Assembly: GCF_000260135.1 (NCBI RefSeq)
Contig: NZ_JH651384.1
Coordinates: 1,925,693-1,989,692, forward strand
Origin: Thiothrix nivea DSM 5205
GTDB taxonomy: Bacteria; Pseudomonadota; Gammaproteobacteria; Thiotrichales; Thiotrichaceae
Direction of reading: 5' to 3'
DNA: 64,000 nt
In this document: positions 25,701-32,288 of the stretch, piece by piece
Layout: each line of letters begins with the position of its first letter
Numbering within the stretch: the first letter of the stretch is position 1
Notes under the pieces: model-generated
What the model was told of the DNA's origin: nothing
Seen by the model: the letters and a program-made list of their open reading frames with translations, nothing else
Database searches by the model: none
Position numbers and translations under genes: made by a program

Positions 25701-25935
25701 TGAATTTGCCCTTTTCGCGCAGGGATTGGGAGGCAGTGAATACGTCACTGGTAATGATTTCATCACGTAAACGGGCAAATTCGGCATCGGTCAGGCTGAC
25801 CCAGTTCAGTGCCTCGAATTTCTGGCGGAAGTTGTTTTCCAGCGCGGCTTTATCGCGTATGTCAGGGCGGTAGGTGTACTTGAGGCCGGTAAGTTTAGCG
25901 ATAAGACCTTGCTCAATCTGGCTCTCTTTTGTCAT
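22798..25935 (-). CDS. hsdR: Type I restriction endonuclease subunit R with in-frame repeat insertion
   Basis: 1045 aa from the ATG at 25935; the frame runs 52 codons further up but into unrelated sequence. N-terminal PD-(D/E)XK nuclease (YDVILLINGLPLVQIELKT near 125-145), SF2 translocase with Walker A WHTTGSGKTLTSF near 275, DECH box (FIFDECHRSQFG near 390), FGFTGTPIF near 420 and the arginine motif QAFSRTNRVL near 715, then the C-terminal helical domain. Residues about 533-588 are encoded by two dispersed repeat units at 24172-24330 and are a Pro/Gly-rich insertion in the second RecA-like domain. The frame stays open. It heads the seven-gene operon. Confidence 0.93.
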   Translation of the reverse strand: MTKESQIEQGLIAKLTGLKYTYRPDIRDKAALENNFRQKFEALNWVSLTDAEFARLRDEIITSDVFTASQSLREKGKFTREDGTPLEYMLVNLRDWCKNDFEVINQLRLNTDSSYHRYDVILLINGLPLVQIELKTLQISPRRAMEQIVEYRNDPGNGYTHSLLCFMQLFIVSNESDTRYFANNRDQHFSFNADERFLPIYQHADENNNKIGHLHAFADEFLEKCSLGQLISRYMVLVQSEQKILIMRPYQIYAVQAIVDCIHQNRGNGYIWHTTGSGKTLTSFKASTLLKDNPDIQKCLFVVDRKDLDRQTREEFNKFQEGCVEQNTNTEALVRRMLSDDYADKVIVTTIQKLGLALDENSKRNKQKQQQGQQTYKQRLEPLRDKRVVFIFDECHRSQFGENHKAIKEFFPKAQLFGFTGTPIFEENATYLQIDGNVGSFKTTADIFEKELHAYTITNAIDDKNVLSFHIDYFGKDGAKPKKGQTPPPEAVIKAILDKHDSATDQRRFNAILATASINDAIEYYRAFQCIQGQGETTPPLRGTPPREGNCGLDSPPLEGWQAKPDGVVTGVGETTPPLRGTPPQEGNWADFRPLNIACVFSPPAEGNKDVIQLQEDLATEKEDNQHEPEQKKAALKAIIDDYNRQYGTNHSINEFDLYYQDVQQRIKDQKYSNADYPHKNKIDITIVVDMLLTGFDSKYLNTLYVDKNLKHHGLIQAFSRTNRVLNDTKPWGNILDFRYQETEVDAAIRLFSGKDKERAREIWLVDPAPKVVEQYTQAVTQLETFMADNGLACEPAQVVNLKGDTAKASFITHFKEVQKLKTQLEQYTDLDDQSRQTIESKLPTDTLRGFKAMYLDTALELRRKQGKTENPNPVVEQLEFDLVLFASSLVDYDYIMGLIAESTVQAGKAKMSREQLIDMISSNASLMDERDDIIPYIYSLPTDSPLKENEIREGYQGYKAQKAADELAGIAGKHGLQTVALQAFVDTVMGRMIFDGEQLTDLLAPLELGWKQRRVAELALMEELVPYLNKLAGGREISGLNVYE
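24172..24330. repeat. Dispersed GC-rich repeat, copies 4 and 5 in tandem inside hsdR
   Basis: Two units in the same orientation (TCCTGTGGAGGGGTGCCCCG and TCCCTTGGAGGGGTGCCCCG) separated by the CCCGTCAGGCTTCGCCTGCC block. The translation reads as repeated TPPLRGTPP-type peptide, also seen in the other copies. No frame break results. Confidence 0.9.
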
Positions 25936-25962
25936 GCACCTGCCCTGCTTAATCGCCGTTAA

Positions 25963-26071
25963 AATACTGTTGAAAATGCTTCCAAAGCATATCAGCTTTT
26001 CAACGTTCAACGTGACGGTTGGCAGGCGATTCTCGACAATTTCAAACGCCACGTCGACACCAGGGAGTAAG
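25963..26071 (+). pseudogene. 3' remnant of an SRPBCC-family gene
   Basis: After a stop at 25960-25962 the frame reads about 35 codons to TAA at 26069-26071, ending GWQAILDNFKRHVDTRE. That tail is typical of the C-terminal helix of SRPBCC (AHSA1/START-like) proteins. There is no start codon or rest of the domain. It lies only 27 bp from the hsdR start and 4 bp from a second decayed SRPBCC gene. Confidence 0.5.
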
Positions 26072-26075
26072 ATCA

Positions 26076-26265
26076 TGCCCAACACTGTCAAACTGCACCG
26101 CGTATTACGCGCACCAGCAGAGCAGGTTTACCGCGCCTTCCTTGACCCCGACGCCATGGTCAAATGGATACCGCCACACGGTTTCACTGGCAACATGCAT
26201 CATCAGGATGCCTGCGCCGGGTGTTGCTGGCACAACTGGTCGAAGCGGAAATTCCGAATGGATGA
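26076..26265 (+). pseudogene. SRPBCC-family gene with internal deletion and frameshift
   Basis: A good ribosome-binding site (GGGAGTAAG) and ATG start a typical AHSA1-like N-terminus (VLRAPAEQVYRAFLDPDAM, KWIPPHGFTGNMHHQDA). After about 45 codons the sequence jumps, in the +1 frame, to the family's C-terminal end VLLAQLVEAEIPNG and a TGA at 26263. Roughly the middle two thirds of a domain of about 150 residues is missing. The literal frame continues to 26281 as unrelated residues. Confidence 0.75.
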
Positions 26266-26342
26266 AACACTACTGACATGATGCTGTCAGTAGACTGCCG
26301 TTAGACTACAAAAACTATCAATTACTACCAAGGAGAAACACC

Positions 26343-26741
26343 ATGAAACCCAATCCAGTAGGCTGGTTTGAAATTTACGTACAAGACATGCCCCGCGCTA
26401 TTGCTTTCTATGAAGCCATGCTTGCAACCAAGCTGGAAAAGCTGCCCACATCTGATCCGGAAACATGGCCTGACCTGGAAATGTGGACATTCCCGATGTC
26501 TGACTGTTCCGAACCCACTTATGGTGCTGCGGGCGCACTGGTCAAAATGGGCAGTTGCCCATCCGTTGCTGGTGGCACATTAGTGTATTTCAGTTGTGAA
26601 GATTGCGCGGTGGATGCTGCCCGTGCCGCAGCCAATGGCGGCAGTATTTTCAAGGAAAAAATCTCCATCGGCGAACACGGTTTCATTGCACTGGTGTTCG
26701 ACACCGAAGGCAACATGATCGGCCTGCATTCCATGAAGTAA
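26343..26741 (+). CDS. VOC family (glyoxalase-like) protein
   Basis: 132 aa with two beta-alpha-beta-beta-beta modules: GWFEIYVQDMPRAIAFYEAML at the start and TLVYFSCEDCAVDAARAAANGG near 82, ending HGFIALVFDTEGNMIGLHSM. Matches the small YdcJ/PhnB-like VOC proteins. AAGGAGAAA precedes the ATG. It is followed 14 bp later by a WYL regulator, likely one operon. Substrate unknown. Confidence 0.88.
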   Translation: MKPNPVGWFEIYVQDMPRAIAFYEAMLATKLEKLPTSDPETWPDLEMWTFPMSDCSEPTYGAAGALVKMGSCPSVAGGTLVYFSCEDCAVDAARAAANGGSIFKEKISIGEHGFIALVFDTEGNMIGLHSMK

Positions 26742-26755
26742 GGAACCGTCCTACC

Positions 26756-27448
26756 ATGCGCCGTGCCGACCGTTTGTTTCAGCTTGTGCAAATCCTGCGC
26801 AACAAGCGTTTCGTCACGGCGCGTGAACTGGCCGAACGGCTGGAAGTTTCCGAACGCACCATTTACCGTGACATTCAGGATCTGAGCGTATCCGGCGTGC
26901 CAGTGGAAGGCGAAGCCGGGGTTGGCTACCACCTGCGCTATTCCCTCGACATTCCACCACTGATGTTCACCGCTGCCGAAATCGAAGCGCTGCTGTTGGG
27001 CACGCGGATGCTGAAAGCCTGGGGTGGCAGCGAACTCGGTAGCAGTGCACAATCCGTCCTCGACAAGGTACACGCCGTCATCCCCGCCGAGCTGCACCGT
27101 CACCTGGAAGAAAGCCGTGTCTATGCCATGCGTTTCGGCGCGCGCGAAGACCTCGAAACCACCCTCGACACCTGCCGCCATGCTATTGCCAAACACCGTT
27201 ACCTGCACATGGAATACCAACGAGCCGACCACGAATTCAGCCAGCGCGAAGTCAAACCGCTGGGGCTGTTTTTCTGGGGGAACGTATGGACGCTGACAGC
27301 ATGGTGCGTACTGCGTAACGACTTCCGCACCTTCCGGCTCGACCGTGTGCGCCAGCTCAAAACCCTGGACAAAACGTTCGAGGAAATGCCGGGGCAAACG
27401 CTGGCCGACTTCATCCACCTGATGCAATCGCGGTGTGAGAAGTTTTAG
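26756..27448 (+). CDS. YafY-type HTH/WYL transcriptional regulator
   Basis: 230 aa from the ATG at 26756 (AAGGAA upstream). N-terminal HTH_11 domain: RADRLFQLVQILRNKRFVTA and ERLEVSERTIYRDIQDL; then a WYL-type domain with YHLRYSLDIPPLMFTAAEIEA, YQRADHEFSQREVKPLGLFF and WTLTAWCVLRNDFRTFRLDR. Members sense a ligand or nucleic acid through the WYL domain. Being linked to a VOC protein, it may control that gene or respond to the same compound. Confidence 0.9.
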   Translation: MRRADRLFQLVQILRNKRFVTARELAERLEVSERTIYRDIQDLSVSGVPVEGEAGVGYHLRYSLDIPPLMFTAAEIEALLLGTRMLKAWGGSELGSSAQSVLDKVHAVIPAELHRHLEESRVYAMRFGAREDLETTLDTCRHAIAKHRYLHMEYQRADHEFSQREVKPLGLFFWGNVWTLTAWCVLRNDFRTFRLDRVRQLKTLDKTFEEMPGQTLADFIHLMQSRCEKF

Positions 27449-27499
27449 TGCATCAACACGCTTGCAGAAACAAACCAACCACAAAATTTTCTTTGGCTC

Positions 27500-27528
27500 G
27501 GGAATAAAAAAAGCTGTGCTCTCGTATA
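27500..27528 (+). promoter_or_regulatory. Candidate ECF-type promoter of the AcfC / lipoprotein / sigma operon
   Basis: GGGAATAA (27500-27507) and CGTATA (27523-27528) are 15 bases apart, a GGAAT / CGTA arrangement of the ECF kind, 62 bp upstream of the first gene of an operon that encodes its own ECF sigma factor. Autoregulation is therefore the simple guess. Confidence 0.45.
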
Positions 27529-27589
27529 CGGGTATGTAGCGGTCATTTTTGCCGCCAGATACACCAATCCAATAACAGGAGCACTATCC

Positions 27590-28390
27590 GTGAATATCGA
27601 CACTACCCTCACTAGCACAACCTCGCCCCCCTTTTTTCAGCGAATCCTTACCGGCCTGTTCCTGATGGCCTCACTAACAGCTTCCGGTCTGGCGCAGGCA
27701 GAAACCCTGCATGTTTACGGGCCGGGCGGCCCTGCTCCCGCCATGAAAGCCTTGGCCAGTGCTTTTTCCAAGGAAAAAGGCATTGACGTGGAAGTGGTCG
27801 CAGGCCCTTCCAGCAAGTGGATGGATCAGGCAAAACAGGATGCCCACGTCATCTACTCCGGCTCGGAAAACATGATGCTGGGTTTCATCAAGGCTCTGGA
27901 CGGGCAGATTGATGAAAATACCATCGAACCCATCTACCTGCGCCCATCCACCATTCTGGTCAGAAAAGGCAACCCCAAGAAGATTCAGGGTCTGCGCGAC
28001 CTTGCCAAGCCCGGCATGAACATTCTGGTAACAGAAGGAGCCGGTCAGGTTGGCATGTGGGAAGACGCTGCCGGGCGTAGTGGCGATATCAACTTGCTGA
28101 AAGGTTTTCGCGGCAATATTGCCGAGTTTGCGGCCAACAGCGGGCTGGCGAAAAAATCCTGGCTGGAAAAGCCTGAACTGGATGCCTGGCTGATCTGGAA
28201 CCACTGGCAGATTGACAACCCCGAAATTGCGGATGCCGTAGCCGTAGAGCCGGAACTCACCATCTGGCGAGCCACGGGCGTTGCCCTGACTGACAGGGGA
28301 GAAAAACTGCCTGCCGCCAGCGAATTTGTTGCTTACGTCAAGTCAGCCCAAGGTGAAGCTGTCTTCAAACAACATGGCTGGAAACGTTAA
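27590..28390 (+). CDS. AcfC-like periplasmic substrate-binding protein
   Basis: 266 aa, starting at GTG after AGGAGCACTATCC. The signal peptide ends near LAQAETLHV (cleavage about residue 37). The mature protein has the type 2 periplasmic-binding fold of the molybdate/AcfC family: LHVYGPGGPAPAMKALASAF, AKQDAHVIYSGSENMM, LRPSTILVRKGNPK, ILVTEGAGQVGMWED. The ligand is probably an oxyanion or a small organic acid. It is the first gene of an operon with a lipoprotein, an ECF sigma factor and its anti-sigma, suggesting envelope stress or ligand-responsive control. Confidence 0.82.
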   Translation: MNIDTTLTSTTSPPFFQRILTGLFLMASLTASGLAQAETLHVYGPGGPAPAMKALASAFSKEKGIDVEVVAGPSSKWMDQAKQDAHVIYSGSENMMLGFIKALDGQIDENTIEPIYLRPSTILVRKGNPKKIQGLRDLAKPGMNILVTEGAGQVGMWEDAAGRSGDINLLKGFRGNIAEFAANSGLAKKSWLEKPELDAWLIWNHWQIDNPEIADAVAVEPELTIWRATGVALTDRGEKLPAASEFVAYVKSAQGEAVFKQHGWKR

Positions 28391-28409
28391 AATCTACAGG
28401 AGCTTTCTT

Positions 28410-29363
28410 ATGTCTCAGAATAATCTTTCCCGGCATTTCCGCTGGTTGGCGGCTACCAGCCTGCTGGTTTCACTGGCAGCCTGTAATGGCGATGACAATC
28501 AAACATTGCTGCCAGAACCGACGCCAACCCTGACTACGGGAGCGGCTGTGCCACCGGGTACAACCCTTGAAACCAGCCAGCCTTACAACCGTGTTGTTGT
28601 ACAGGAAAGCGCCCCCAGCGATGCAGATATACGCACGGATAATGAGTTGGGTGACATCCTGACCGACAAAGCAGATGATCTGACCTTGTATGTCTTTGCC
28701 AAAGATTCCCCCGACGTATCGGTTTGCGAGGTGTCAGACAGCTCGCAATGTGCCAATGTCTGGCCGCCGTTATTTGCCGCAGAAACAGCGCAACCGCAAG
28801 GCGACTACACCATTATCTCGCGCGCGGATGGCTCGCGGCAGTGGGCGTATCGGGGCCTGCCGCTGTACTTTTTCAACGGCAACGTCAGCCAGTTGCCTGA
28901 CCTGATACCGGGCGATACCAACGGTTTTCTGGTCGGGGGCGTATGGTTTGTCGTGCGACCCGACCCTTTCGCGGCAGCAACAGTGAATGGCACTGATATT
29001 TGGGTCGGGAAAGGCAGCATCCTGGATGTTGGAGCTGATGCCGATGTCAGCATCAAGGATCCGCTGACAGAGCTGGACTCCACCCGCCGCCGTTCCGTGG
29101 ATGGCCTGACGCTTTACACCTTCAATAATGACCCCGGTAATGGCACATCTGTCTGCAACGGTGAATGCGCTCGCAAATGGCCACCGTTGTATGCAGACCT
29201 GTTCAGCATTCCACCTGGTACGGATTTCACCATCATCACCCGTGATAATGGTACGCTCCAGTGGGCTTACCGTGGCAAGCCACTGTATTTCTGGTATCAG
29301 GATCTGCAACCGGGCGACACGCTGGGGACACTGGTTCCCAACTGGTCGCTGGCAACACGCTAA
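28410..29363 (+). CDS. COG4315-type lipoprotein with two repeat domains
   Basis: 317 aa from the ATG at 28410 (ACAGGAGC upstream). Lipobox LVSLAAC near residue 23 marks a signal peptidase II site. Two copies of a domain of about 100 residues follow, each with LTLYxF, a CxxxxxxCAxxWPPL segment (VCEVSDSSQCANVWPPL and VCNGECARKWPPLYA), and WAYRGxPLYF. This is the secreted repeat family with a Yx(FWY)xxD-type motif. It is usual next to ECF sigma factors; function is unknown. The four cysteines suggest disulfides. Confidence 0.85.
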   Translation: MSQNNLSRHFRWLAATSLLVSLAACNGDDNQTLLPEPTPTLTTGAAVPPGTTLETSQPYNRVVVQESAPSDADIRTDNELGDILTDKADDLTLYVFAKDSPDVSVCEVSDSSQCANVWPPLFAAETAQPQGDYTIISRADGSRQWAYRGLPLYFFNGNVSQLPDLIPGDTNGFLVGGVWFVVRPDPFAAATVNGTDIWVGKGSILDVGADADVSIKDPLTELDSTRRRSVDGLTLYTFNNDPGNGTSVCNGECARKWPPLYADLFSIPPGTDFTIITRDNGTLQWAYRGKPLYFWYQDLQPGDTLGTLVPNWSLATR

Positions 29364-29373
29364 GGAGGACAGG

Positions 29374-29871
29374 GTGAATCTGGGTGAGGCTCTGACGGCT
29401 TGCATTCCCCGCCTGCGCCGCTATGCACGCGCATTGCATGGCGACGCGGCGGATGATCTGGTACAGGATACGCTGGAGCGTGCCTGGCGTAAGTCTCACC
29501 AATGGGACAGGGGCAGAACCATCTGCCCCTGGCTGTTCAGCATCATGCATAATCTGCACATTGACCAGCGACGCAAACCTTACATGGAAACCTTGCCTTT
29601 GGAAGACAGCCTGCCGGAAGCTGTAATCAGAGCACCCCAGGAAAGCCTGATTGCTGCACGCGACCTACAAGAGGCTTTACAGCTATTACCGGTGGAACAG
29701 CGCGAAGTCCTGTTACTGGTGGCGGTTGAACAAATGAAATACCGGGATGTCGCCGCGACCCTCGGCATTCCCCAGGGAACCGTCATGTCCCGCCTGTCAC
29801 GCGGCCGGGATCGTCTGCGGGAATTACTGGAAGGTACTGGCGGCAAAACATCCCTGAAGGTGGTGAAATGA
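29374..29871 (+). CDS. ECF-family RNA polymerase sigma factor
   Basis: 165 aa from a GTG at 29374 preceded by AAGGAGG; the longer open frame upstream overlaps the lipoprotein gene. Sigma2: YARALHGDAADDLVQDTLERAW with the -10 recognition helix near 55 (PWLFSIMHNLHIDQRR); sigma4: LPVEQREVLLLVAVEQMKYRDVAATLGIPQGTVMSRLSRGRDRL. The 3' end overlaps the anti-sigma gene by 4 bp (ATGA). It probably directs transcription of this operon. Confidence 0.93.
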   Translation: MNLGEALTACIPRLRRYARALHGDAADDLVQDTLERAWRKSHQWDRGRTICPWLFSIMHNLHIDQRRKPYMETLPLEDSLPEAVIRAPQESLIAARDLQEALQLLPVEQREVLLLVAVEQMKYRDVAATLGIPQGTVMSRLSRGRDRLRELLEGTGGKTSLKVVK

Positions 29872-30677
29872 CTCAAACCCCAATAACCGAAACTGACTTG
29901 CAGGCTTACGTTGACGAGCAACTGGAACCGGCACGCAGGGCGGAAGTGGATGCATGGCTGCACCGCCACCCGACAGACGCTGCCCGTGTACAGGATTTCC
30001 AGCGTCAGAACGAAGCACTGCGCAAACTGTTTGACCCTATGCTGGAGGAACCGTTGCCACCGCAATGGGCATTGCCCAAGCCACGCAACAGGCTTGCCCC
30101 AAACTTGATGCGCATGGCAGCCATGCTGTCAGCACTGGGCGTGGGGGTCATACTGGGCTGGTTCGGGCGGGGTGGTCTGCTGTTACAGGAACCGGTTACG
30201 GTAGCTGACAGTACCCCACCCGTAACGGCCCTGGCAGTGGCAGATTCAGGGTTGGCGCACAGGGCTGCCATTGCCCACGCTGTCTATAGCCCAGACATCC
30301 GTCGCCCGGTGGAAATCGGCGCAGATCAGGAGTCACAACTGGTGGCCTGGCTTTCCAACCGTCTGGGAATCAAGCTTAAACCACCCAGCCTGGGGGCCTT
30401 GGGATACGAGCTGATTGGTGGGCGACTATTGCCCGGTGCAGCAGGGCCGGTTGCCCAGTTCATGTACCATGATGCTTCGGGCAAACGTCTGACATTGTAT
30501 GTTTCCCATGAAGCGGATACACCCTCGACCACAGCCTTTCAGTTCGTCAAGGAAGGCCCCATCAGTGTGTTCTTCTGGGTTGACGAAGACATGGGCTACG
30601 CCATTTCTGCGGGCACGGACAAGGCCGAGTTGGCTCAGGTTGCCCTGACAGTCTACAAGCAGCTGCATCAGGATTAA
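29868..30677 (+). CDS. Membrane-anchored anti-sigma factor
   Basis: 269 aa. A short N-terminal cytoplasmic anti-sigma segment (ETDLQAYVDEQLEPARRAEVDAWL) is followed by one transmembrane helix (about residues 81-98) and a periplasmic domain with KRLTLYVSHEADTPSTTAF and FFWVDEDMGYAISAG. It resembles the RsiW-like or DUF anti-sigma family with a periplasmic sensor. Overlap with the sigma gene supports the pairing. Confidence 0.88.
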   Translation: MTQTPITETDLQAYVDEQLEPARRAEVDAWLHRHPTDAARVQDFQRQNEALRKLFDPMLEEPLPPQWALPKPRNRLAPNLMRMAAMLSALGVGVILGWFGRGGLLLQEPVTVADSTPPVTALAVADSGLAHRAAIAHAVYSPDIRRPVEIGADQESQLVAWLSNRLGIKLKPPSLGALGYELIGGRLLPGAAGPVAQFMYHDASGKRLTLYVSHEADTPSTTAFQFVKEGPISVFFWVDEDMGYAISAGTDKAELAQVALTVYKQLHQD

Positions 30678-30701
30678 AGAAACAGGCCGCGTGTGTGAGG
30701 C

Positions 30702-31547
30702 TCAATACCGGCTAAGAGAGGTGCGCTGGAACAGCAAATCCCCGATATAACGCGCGCCATCCTGGGTCAGGTGGCCACCGTCGTAGGAAATCAGCTTCAG
30801 GTCGTCGGTAAACACCAGGCAGCTCGCAGGGGCTTCGCAGACCAGCGGCTGCACGTCGACGAAGGCATTTGCGTCGAGGCTGGACTTGAGGATGCCATTG
30901 ATTTTTTCCTGGTCACTGTCGGGTTTGTTGCGCAAGGCACGCAGTTCTTCCTCCGTCATGCGCAGGTAGTTGTTGACGGATATTTTGCCGAAACTTTTGC
31001 GGCCAACGACGAACAGTTTTTGTTGTGACGTCAGGTTCAAATGGCTGATGGTGGTGGGTAGTTCACGGGCAGACCATTCCTTCCAATTGGCTACCAGCAC
31101 GATGATGTCGGCTTCGGCAATCTGCGGCTTGGCCTCTTCCAGGCTATCCGCTTTTTCACAGAATTCCTGATCCTGCCTTGCGCTGAATTTGGTGGCATTT
31201 TCGCCCAGCGCTGGCTGGCAGCGGGTGGGGATGTCGCGCGTCCTGATCTGGTAGCCATCCTGCCAGTGCCCGCCTTCAAATACCATATTGGTGAAATCCT
31301 GTGCATGACTATCGCCGAGGATCAGCACCTTTTTCCCGCCATCGGGCTGGAACGGTTTTTTCAACAGTTCAAGGAAACGCTTGCGGACGTACTGGCTGCT
31401 GGTTTCACGGTCTGCGGCCTGCATCAGGGCGTTACGCACGCTGGAATCAGCAAGACTTTGGCTACTACTGGCAAACGCTGCTGCCGACAAAATGATTGGG
31501 AGCATGGCGCGAGGATAGCGCCAGCCCCTGGGTAACGAAATGAGCAT
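30702..31547 (-). CDS. Periplasmic SGNH-type esterase/hydrolase
   Basis: 281 aa from the ATG at 31547; no clear ribosome-binding site precedes any of the candidate starts (others at 31592 and 31505). The N-terminus is a signal peptide ending near SSQSLADSS. The SGNH core has GDSHAQDFTNMVF near 79 (block I, Gly-Asp-Ser-His) and DGGHLTQDGARYIG near 258 (block V, Asp-x-x-His). The C-terminal domains of O-antigen acyltransferases have this form, but here it is a free protein. It probably removes or transfers an acyl group on an envelope polysaccharide. Confidence 0.7.
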   Translation of the reverse strand: MLISLPRGWRYPRAMLPIILSAAAFASSSQSLADSSVRNALMQAADRETSSQYVRKRFLELLKKPFQPDGGKKVLILGDSHAQDFTNMVFEGGHWQDGYQIRTRDIPTRCQPALGENATKFSARQDQEFCEKADSLEEAKPQIAEADIIVLVANWKEWSARELPTTISHLNLTSQQKLFVVGRKSFGKISVNNYLRMTEEELRALRNKPDSDQEKINGILKSSLDANAFVDVQPLVCEAPASCLVFTDDLKLISYDGGHLTQDGARYIGDLLFQRTSLSRY

Positions 31548-31607
31548 GTTTAATATGATGCCGTTATGTGCAAAGACACCATTATACCCCAACTGTGGCG
31601 TTAGCGC

Positions 31608-32054
31608 TTATGCCGCCTCAATGTGCATCGGCAACTGTCCTGTTTCCATCAGGGTCGGGTACAGATGGACAATCTCGTCATCAATCCGGCGGATCATCAG
31701 GGTAAAGAGTTCGCGCGTGTCATCGACGAAGGCGGTATGGTCGCGGATACGCAGCGCTTTGCCCTTGCACCAGCGTTTTTGGTACTGGTTGATGATGCGC
31801 TTGATCTCGCCGGAACCGGAGAGGAATTTTCTGCCAATATTGCGCACGTCATTGTCGCTATCAACCAGCAGTGCCTGGTACAACTCGCGTTCTTCCACTT
31901 CCAGATGCTCGCGCACCATGTTCATGTAACGGAAAAACAGCTCACAGGATACTTCGGAATCACAAATGGATCGTTCGTTGATCAAGTAAGTCAGTACGTT
32001 GGAAAGTTCGGTAATCTTATGGTTTTGTTCGTTCAATTCCATGTAGGAAATCAT
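31608..32054 (-). CDS. Hemerythrin-like diiron protein
   Basis: 148 aa four-helix bundle from the ATG at 32054 (AGGAGA upstream). Candidate ligands: H in LNEQNHKI, HLEVEERELY (HxxxE) near 50, and HTAFVDDTRELF plus EIVHLYP near 110-135. Such proteins bind oxygen, nitric oxide or iron. It is monocistronic and lies between the SGNH gene and the PEPCK gene. Confidence 0.78.
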   Translation of the reverse strand: MISYMELNEQNHKITELSNVLTYLINERSICDSEVSCELFFRYMNMVREHLEVEERELYQALLVDSDNDVRNIGRKFLSGSGEIKRIINQYQKRWCKGKALRIRDHTAFVDDTRELFTLMIRRIDDEIVHLYPTLMETGQLPMHIEAA

Positions 32055-32288
32055 GGCGGCTTCTCCTGTGAGCATTCATCCTAGCGGTTATATTTTCCCA
32101 AATAATAAGGGTTTTTATACTACCCCAACAGCAAGGGTAAAACCAATATTTTTCAAGGGTCTGCACTAGGTTTAGGGCGGAGAAAGGGTTCGGCACAGCC
32201 AGCGTGCTTATTTTGCACCCAAAAGGAGCGCCTCCCACTCCTTCCCCTCTTGCGGGGGAAGGTTGGGATGGGCTATGAGGATGAGGAA

